Positions 7,201 through 10,978 of a stretch of DNA of 10,978 bases are shown one piece after another. Both the position numbers and the translations under genes were made by a program. Origin of the DNA: JAQVUB01 sp033809415 (GTDB lineage Bacteria > Verrucomicrobiota > Lentisphaeria > Oligosphaerales > Oligosphaeraceae); contig JAPXLT010000155.1 in the NCBI GenBank assembly GCA_033809415.1, forward strand, positions 1 to 10,978, in the 5' to 3' direction. How positions within the stretch are numbered: position 1 is the first letter of the stretch; every line of letters begins with the position of its first letter. The notes below the pieces were generated by a model, which ran no database searches, had not been told where the DNA came from, and worked only from the letters and a program-made list of their open reading frames with translations.

Positions 7201-8157
7201 GATTACCGCGTCGATGGTAACTATGTCAAACGAGTCAACTTCTCGATAGGCTTGGGCGGCGAGGCTCTCAAAAATCCAAATCCGGCATGGGGTTGCAATC
7301 GTGTACAGGACTTGCATGTTGACCTGGGGAACCTTTTGAGCAATCCGGAGCGGATTTTTTCACTTGATCTCAAAAAATTTGCGCCTGAAAATTGGGATGG
7401 CACGGTGTTTTTTTCTGTGGGCAATAATCATATTGAACCCAACCGTACGCTGGACGTTGGAATTCTGGAAGTCAATCGTCTTGATGCTGGGGATTTTATA
7501 GACGGTATTGTTGTTGGCAGCCTCGGCAAAATTGACAAGCCGATGCCTGCGCCGCTTGCACTGCCCATACTCAAGTCAGCGCCTCAATCGATGCAGAGTC
7601 TGACTTCAGAATGGCAGAGTTGGGCCAAAATCTCCGCTCTGTTGCCCTATCCTGGCGATCAGGCACTGCGAGAACAGACTCGAGGTTATCTGGCCTGCGA
7701 TGCACAAAACCTCTATATCGCAATCGAGGCAGATGAAAAAGGCAGGGCACTTGAAGTTTCGAAGTCCATTCCGTGGAATAACGATTGTGTGGAAGTTTAT
7801 TATCAGACAGTAGATAAGCAGATAGTGCAGATCCTGGTTGATGCAGCAGGGCGTGCTGTCAGTTTTCCGGATTCTGTGTTGAATGAGACAATAATTAAAA
7901 CGTCCCAGAACAGGCATCAGGGCTATATTGTCTTTCTGGCGATTCCCTGGAAAACACTCAAACTCAAAGGGGCTGTCCCAGGCGAATCGTTCAAGTTCAA
8001 CCTCTGCCGCACAAGACTTGAACCCGGAGCGGAAAAAAGCTCCTGGGGACCGGCACGGAAAGAGTTCGGTTTCCGAGATGTTGAGCGATACGGCACTGTT
8101 ACAGTCGGAAGAAAGATTGATGGTACGGAGCAATACGAAATTTTCACTGTCGAATAA
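4249..8157 (+). CDS. Exported multidomain glycoside hydrolase-like protein with C-terminal CBM9-like module
   Basis: A 1302-residue protein. A signal peptide is clear: hydrophobic residues 3-17, then LHGAS, with cleavage near 19-20. Residues 25-275 are a beta-sandwich of the galactose-mutarotase-like kind seen in front of many hydrolase barrels. Residues about 283-590 look like a TIM barrel, with STDWGDYRWEDG (315-326) and, at a likely strand end, FVYLDEAQH (427-435). Asp431 or Glu432 is a candidate catalytic residue; Glu486 in NYMEGTS is another. Residues 590-1090 are beta-rich, with a possible jelly-roll at about 940-1080. Residues about 1115-1290 resemble CBM9-like domains: GYLACDAQNLYIAIEADE, IPWNNDCVEVYY (1174-1185), SSWGP (1264-1268), RYGTVTV. 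It starts 15 bp after the upstream gene with GAAGGAA (4236-4242) well placed before ATG 4249; a second ATG follows at 4252. No glycoside hydrolase family number can be given safely. It resembles the broad DUF6259/clan GH-D-like group, at low confidence. Confidence 0.78.
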   Translation: MMILLPVLLLLLSFSLHGASLFGDAAEYRICDRSGRVLEIVRRSDGQKVVTGVNNLYKLMAHSGDHEGKELEDRVLKSHHTASELFFECDNPALPALRIHKRYWIENTGLRRELTFVNLSGEKKFILPSSESHFTAEFKKDSYYFGAGYLGPYLPAAIVEEPVCVVKYVQSSKGMVLINSRHEMGSYVNYRVKINDTAVFPWWQSTIGRYREMEDRLWYLPDGWRMALGTLDLEPNGGMIRYTDALIFFHGTLCNFFDKVLLQDLDFKAALAEIPPISERIQDIFCIPQWGHEPHLRYLTEMIDNGTFIYRSLLSTDWGDYRWEDGFNSRGGGFITADEVRSYIQNIHNISPRIMMGVYAITIATDRFSKLFQERPEWFRRYSRSGDEDPLFPGVLTNFQSMINIPECRHFMADQLFDMADLIGSPFVYLDEAQHQNTINWQRNELIRDDHSVMLWKRMRDNAQKRNKILFFNGSGNPFADINYMEGTSRQLAAENWREFAGIALGLELFSKLRPDGRLALLYWGGNNDYISRCLSLGWIPVPNIGASIAQMRAVYETGKTLPVDARYSPDWKKDPATPVESYSVRRRHTDDILISFVNRKIQVCQLPITVELDSLGFSADVRINVWAMPTQCKAEKEYVLSDTESRDNYQKYGWCERIVSAPKLIYSGNASGILHHEFTDVSPNQLVQLVITQGSMAIWSLDGLPQNYFYRKRQKATIEGQNVISGWPSMEVLLADMDHIFTDVTVNGQLANIKNIDIGGMLFQCVRLNAGNNQLDWKTTPRQKITQVPFTAELSHRQVLIHTDVPETLFALERNGRTVFTGTSPIALPEQFENGNYIIRQAGQPRGGQTLSLSGGKKSRVKYQEYPQIPELVKINELVHRVGNLTVTREATFLSRHRQLRQLQTNLEPCEVHASAATLKLYAGTTRREDIMDIDHYAGLEFSGAETLRLKLKNSFYKAYSLGGDHNHVYSKVPKKDFSGFVVDYRVDGNYVKRVNFSIGLGGEALKNPNPAWGCNRVQDLHVDLGNLLSNPERIFSLDLKKFAPENWDGTVFFSVGNNHIEPNRTLDVGILEVNRLDAGDFIDGIVVGSLGKIDKPMPAPLALPILKSAPQSMQSLTSEWQSWAKISALLPYPGDQALREQTRGYLACDAQNLYIAIEADEKGRALEVSKSIPWNNDCVEVYYQTVDKQIVQILVDAAGRAVSFPDSVLNETIIKTSQNRHQGYIVFLAIPWKTLKLKGAVPGESFKFNLCRTRLEPGAEKSSWGPARKEFGFRDVERYGTVTVGRKIDGTEQYEIFTVE

Positions 8158-8210
8158 ATACAATGAAAAGAACCGAAAGGTTTTACAAAGTAAAAAACAA
8201 CTATTTCGAA

Positions 8211-8214
8211 AGGA
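8211..8214 (+). promoter_or_regulatory. Ribosome binding site that decides the start of the last gene
   Basis: AGGA (within cgaaaggaaac) lies 11 nt before ATG 8226. The upstream in-frame ATG at 8163 has no purine-rich site in front of it (tcgaataaataca) and would place 21 charged residues ahead of an obvious signal peptide. The leader 8158-8225 also holds TTTTAC-AAA-GTAAAA (8181-8195) and two copies of cgaaagg, without a clear promoter. Confidence 0.55.
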
Positions 8215-8225
8215 AACTAGTATAT

Positions 8226-10922
8226 ATGAAGGCAAGGCTGGTTTTTTCTTTGCTTCCTATCTGTATATTGTTGCATGCCAAGCCTTTGGTTAACTATGAT
8301 TTCGAAACCGGGTTACTGACTCCATGGCGTAGTCCGCAACAGTCTTACGGCACAGTCACTTTGTTCAGGCCAGTAAAAAGCGATACCGGCGGCAATGGCA
8401 CTTTTTATCTGGAATCCCGAGGGGATAAGCAGAATAAATACAATCAATTCATCACTCTGGTACAAGATATTGAGGTGGTTCTTTCTTCCAATGCTTTCTA
8501 TTGTTTCGGCGGCTATGCCAGGGCAAATGTAAAATCTTCGAGCGGTAAGCACGCCAAATTTGCCATCAGGGAAGTCAATGCTGGGGGTATAACCGTGATG
8601 TATCAGGATATTCTGGTAAATCTGGATGATCCGACGGGCAGATCGTATGAGAAGACCTTCTCGCCATCACCGGAAACCAAAACCTTGCAATTTTATCTGA
8701 TACTCTCCGGATTGGAAGCTGATGATGTAGTAATTTGGGATAATATCTTCTTTTTCGAAGATGAACAATCTGCGTCTTTTGATGCTCGCCGCAGCAAATC
8801 CACCAGTGCCAAATTAGAATTGAAAAATGATGAAATATCGGCATTTATAGATGCTGACAGCGGTTTGCTGGACAGTTTGCGTTTCGGTAATATAACAATC
8901 CACCCCTCTGCCCTCGATAACAGCATCGTATTTGTCCGCTTCAACGGTCAGGATGTGACATTTAAAAACGGCAAAAACAAACCGGTATTTTCCGGGAACA
9001 CCATAAAAACAGAGTTGTTCCCTGAGGATCAAGCGGTGCCGTTCAAGGGAGTCGCAGAATACAGTATAGACAGCGGATTCTTTACGGAAAAAATCGTTTT
9101 CACTGCTCTGGAAGCGGTGCATTTCCCAGTAAAAATCGGAATCAGACACGGCGTTGACATGGAGCAATGGGACAAGATAATCTGTGCCCTCTATCCGGCA
9201 CGGGTACTCGATGCTCGCGAAAGTACCATTTTTTCTTATAGCGAAAAAAACAACGACCGAAATATCGGCTTGTTGGATACTTATCAGCATCCGGTATATC
9301 CTATGACTATGCTGAAAAGTCCCAGCGGTATTTTGCTGGCGGGTTCATTTAATTTGGACAAATTTGTCACCATTTCTCCCAATATGCCTCAAGGTTATTT
9401 TCCCAGTTTACAAAAAAATCCACTGTCAGTAAGCAAGGGGGAAAATTTTGAGTTCGTCTACAGCTGCTGTTTTTATCCGGCAGATAAATTCTGGGTGCGG
9501 GATGTATGGCGCGATTATGCAAAACGAATATACAGCAACAATCCGATGATCAAGGATTTTATCCCCTACAAAGATCGTCCTTACCGCCCCTATTTCCGCG
9601 GCGCCCATGTGGGTTCCACGTTCTTTATGGAAAGCCGGGAAAAACGACTGCCTCCAGAAAGCAATATCTGGTGGTTCGGCTGGTTGGATTGGCTGAATGA
9701 AACTTACCCGGTAGAGGGCGAATGGTGGACTAATGCCATACATGGCAAGTGGCACAAGGTAACCGCTGAAAAAATGCAAGCGGAGATTGCCCGCTTGCAA
9801 CGCGCAGGACATAAACTGGCGCTCTATTGCCGCCAGCTTGCTAACCTTAATTTGAAAGGTAGTAAATTTCCTGAATCCTGGTACCGGGTCAAAGCCGGTG
9901 GTTCGCTGGACCTGTATGGCGGCGGCTATCGGGTGCAAATATCACCGGAAATGCAAGAAGAGCACGGTTTCCCGGATATTCCTTGGGGTACTTATGATTT
10001 TGACAATCCGGAATTCAACGAGCATTACGTCCAACAAATCAAAGCCGCAGTGGCATTTTATGGGACCAAAGCCATTGGCTGGGATATGGGTTGGCGCCCG
10101 GATCATCCGGGTATGTTTGCTGCACAGGCACAAATTTTTTACTGGATGCGCAAAGAGTACCCGCAAAACAAGGTCATCACCAACGAGTCCGGCGCTGGCC
10201 CAGAACTTTTTGTCGCCGACCTCGCGTTGCTGGAAAATGGGGCTTTGGGTGGGAAAAATGAATATGATTTTGAAGCTATCAAGGCATTCGGAAACCCAAT
10301 GGTCTGCATTGAAAGGGTAGGGCTTTTCCAGGATGCAGTACGCCTCAATTTGAGCGATGGGAAAAGCAGTTGGCTCAGTGCCGATGGCTTGCATAAAAAC
10401 AAGCAATATTTGCTCTATTTGCTGAAAAAACATCCGGATTTAGGCAATGATCACAGGGAATTGGCGCGCCTATGCCAGTTACGGATGTGTCTGTGGGATC
10501 AGGGACTCGGTGCTGCACCTGGATATTTAAATGAACTTGAAAAATACCCGGCGCCGATCCTGACCATGGCGCAGGATACCGTGAGTATTCCATTGATAAC
10601 GGAAAGTTTTGTACTGAGATTCTCTAATAACCAAGACTGTATGAATCCTTTGTTTGCTTCAGCCTGGCTGGATGAAAAAATGGCACGTATGGTTATTTTT
10701 AATGATTCAGATGAATCACAGGAATTCTCGCTAAAACTGCAGAAAAAATATTTCTTGCGGCACAATTGGAATAAAACCCAGCTTGCTAATGGTGAAATCT
10801 TTGCAGTCGATCCCCAAAAAAGTCTACCAACAAAGGTGACATGGAGTGAAAACGAGCAGGATATTATTTTCTTAGGTAAATTACCGCCATATACAGCATA
10901 TATGTTTTTTAAGGATAAATAG
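8226..10922 (+). CDS. Exported TIM-barrel glycoside hydrolase-like protein with N-terminal CBM4-like module
   Basis: With ATG 8226 the product is 898 residues and begins with a signal peptide, MKARLVFSLLPICILLHA, with cleavage near 18. A start at 8163 would hide this behind 21 charged residues. Residues about 20-178 look like a CBM4/CBM9-type jelly roll: opening with LVNYDFETGLLTPW, ending with a VVIWDNIFF strand. Residues about 194-420 are a beta-sandwich. Residues about 449-780 look like a TIM barrel: WWFGWLDW (482-489), then AIGWDMGWRPDHPG (616-629), where Asp620 at the strand end is a candidate nucleophile, and TNESGAGPELF (652-662) and LLENG (668-672) with Glu654 or Glu670 as candidate acid/base. 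This order recalls clan GH-D (GH31/GH36) retaining glycosidases, but the match is by pattern only. The last 110 residues form a C-terminal beta domain ending PPYTAYMFF, as in many such enzymes. It lies 68 bp after the preceding gene, same strand, and probably belongs to the same operon. Confidence 0.78.
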   Translation: MKARLVFSLLPICILLHAKPLVNYDFETGLLTPWRSPQQSYGTVTLFRPVKSDTGGNGTFYLESRGDKQNKYNQFITLVQDIEVVLSSNAFYCFGGYARANVKSSSGKHAKFAIREVNAGGITVMYQDILVNLDDPTGRSYEKTFSPSPETKTLQFYLILSGLEADDVVIWDNIFFFEDEQSASFDARRSKSTSAKLELKNDEISAFIDADSGLLDSLRFGNITIHPSALDNSIVFVRFNGQDVTFKNGKNKPVFSGNTIKTELFPEDQAVPFKGVAEYSIDSGFFTEKIVFTALEAVHFPVKIGIRHGVDMEQWDKIICALYPARVLDARESTIFSYSEKNNDRNIGLLDTYQHPVYPMTMLKSPSGILLAGSFNLDKFVTISPNMPQGYFPSLQKNPLSVSKGENFEFVYSCCFYPADKFWVRDVWRDYAKRIYSNNPMIKDFIPYKDRPYRPYFRGAHVGSTFFMESREKRLPPESNIWWFGWLDWLNETYPVEGEWWTNAIHGKWHKVTAEKMQAEIARLQRAGHKLALYCRQLANLNLKGSKFPESWYRVKAGGSLDLYGGGYRVQISPEMQEEHGFPDIPWGTYDFDNPEFNEHYVQQIKAAVAFYGTKAIGWDMGWRPDHPGMFAAQAQIFYWMRKEYPQNKVITNESGAGPELFVADLALLENGALGGKNEYDFEAIKAFGNPMVCIERVGLFQDAVRLNLSDGKSSWLSADGLHKNKQYLLYLLKKHPDLGNDHRELARLCQLRMCLWDQGLGAAPGYLNELEKYPAPILTMAQDTVSIPLITESFVLRFSNNQDCMNPLFASAWLDEKMARMVIFNDSDESQEFSLKLQKKYFLRHNWNKTQLANGEIFAVDPQKSLPTKVTWSENEQDIIFLGKLPPYTAYMFFKDK

Positions 10923-10957
10923 TAATGCCTCTGTAGTACAAGGTTTAGGGGAATGGG

Positions 10958-10978
10958 GTGCGTAGTGCGTGGTGCGAA
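10958..10978. repeat. Short tandem heptamer repeat cut by the window edge
   Basis: Three consecutive 7-mers, GTGCGTA, GTGCGTG and GTGCGAA, fill the last 21 bases. The repeat may continue beyond the window. The 56 bp after the last stop codon show no terminator hairpin. Confidence 0.45.

Noticed and set aside
8163..8225. Upstream ATG 8163 as start of the last gene
   Set aside because: No ribosome site precedes it, and it puts 21 charged residues before a clear signal peptide; ATG 8226 fits better.
7606..8235. 209-residue minus-strand reading frame opposite the end of the 1302-residue gene
   Set aside because: The sense strand encodes a convincing CBM9-like domain with conserved tryptophans; the antisense protein is Cys/Phe/Ser-rich with no recognisable domain.

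Overview
The window looks like chromosomal DNA of a Lentisphaerota (Victivallales-like) bacterium, or failing that another PVC-group member. The main clue is the 243-residue pseudopilin at 1773-2504. It has the MKRRFTLIELLVVIAIIAILA-type N-terminus (Arg where most bacteria have Gly at -1), a C-N-KL-KQIG segment, CPSD and an H-x9-DG-like motif, a type found in very many copies in these genomes. The second clue is the cluster of large, poorly classified glycoside hydrolases behind it. The taxonomic call is inference; there is no rRNA or marker gene here.

Layout. (1) 6-1697 is a complete insertion sequence of the IS1380 family. It has 17-bp imperfect terminal inverted repeats, a promoter inside the left end, one DDE transposase of 440 residues, and about 230 bp of non-coding right end. 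(2) 1698-1772 is the junction and leader of the pseudopilin gene. A perfect extended -10 sequence lies immediately outside the IS, and a -35-like hexamer overlaps the end of the IS, so the IS may have supplied a hybrid promoter. (3) 1773-2504 is the pseudopilin, followed by a strong intrinsic terminator (2546-2581). (4) 2626-10922 holds three same-strand glycoside hydrolase-type genes: a 535-residue MGH1/GH63-like enzyme without signal peptide, a 1302-residue exported multidomain protein ending in a CBM9-like module (15 bp downstream), and an 898-residue exported protein with an N-terminal CBM4-like module and a putative TIM-barrel hydrolase domain (68 bp downstream). The last 56 bp hold only the start of a short GTGCGT-type tandem repeat.

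How it fits together (inference). The three hydrolase genes look like one transcription unit for a complex carbohydrate. Two envelope or secreted proteins with carbohydrate-binding modules would act on the polymer or glycan, and a cytoplasmic (alpha/alpha)6 glycosidase would act on imported products. The pseudopilin in front may be an envelope or surface accessory protein. No transporter, regulator or SusC/D pair is visible. The substrate cannot be read from the sequence. The two large exported proteins do not fall into a glycoside hydrolase family I can name with confidence, and they are the most novel part of the window. I see no CRISPR array, tRNA, rRNA, phage or defence system.
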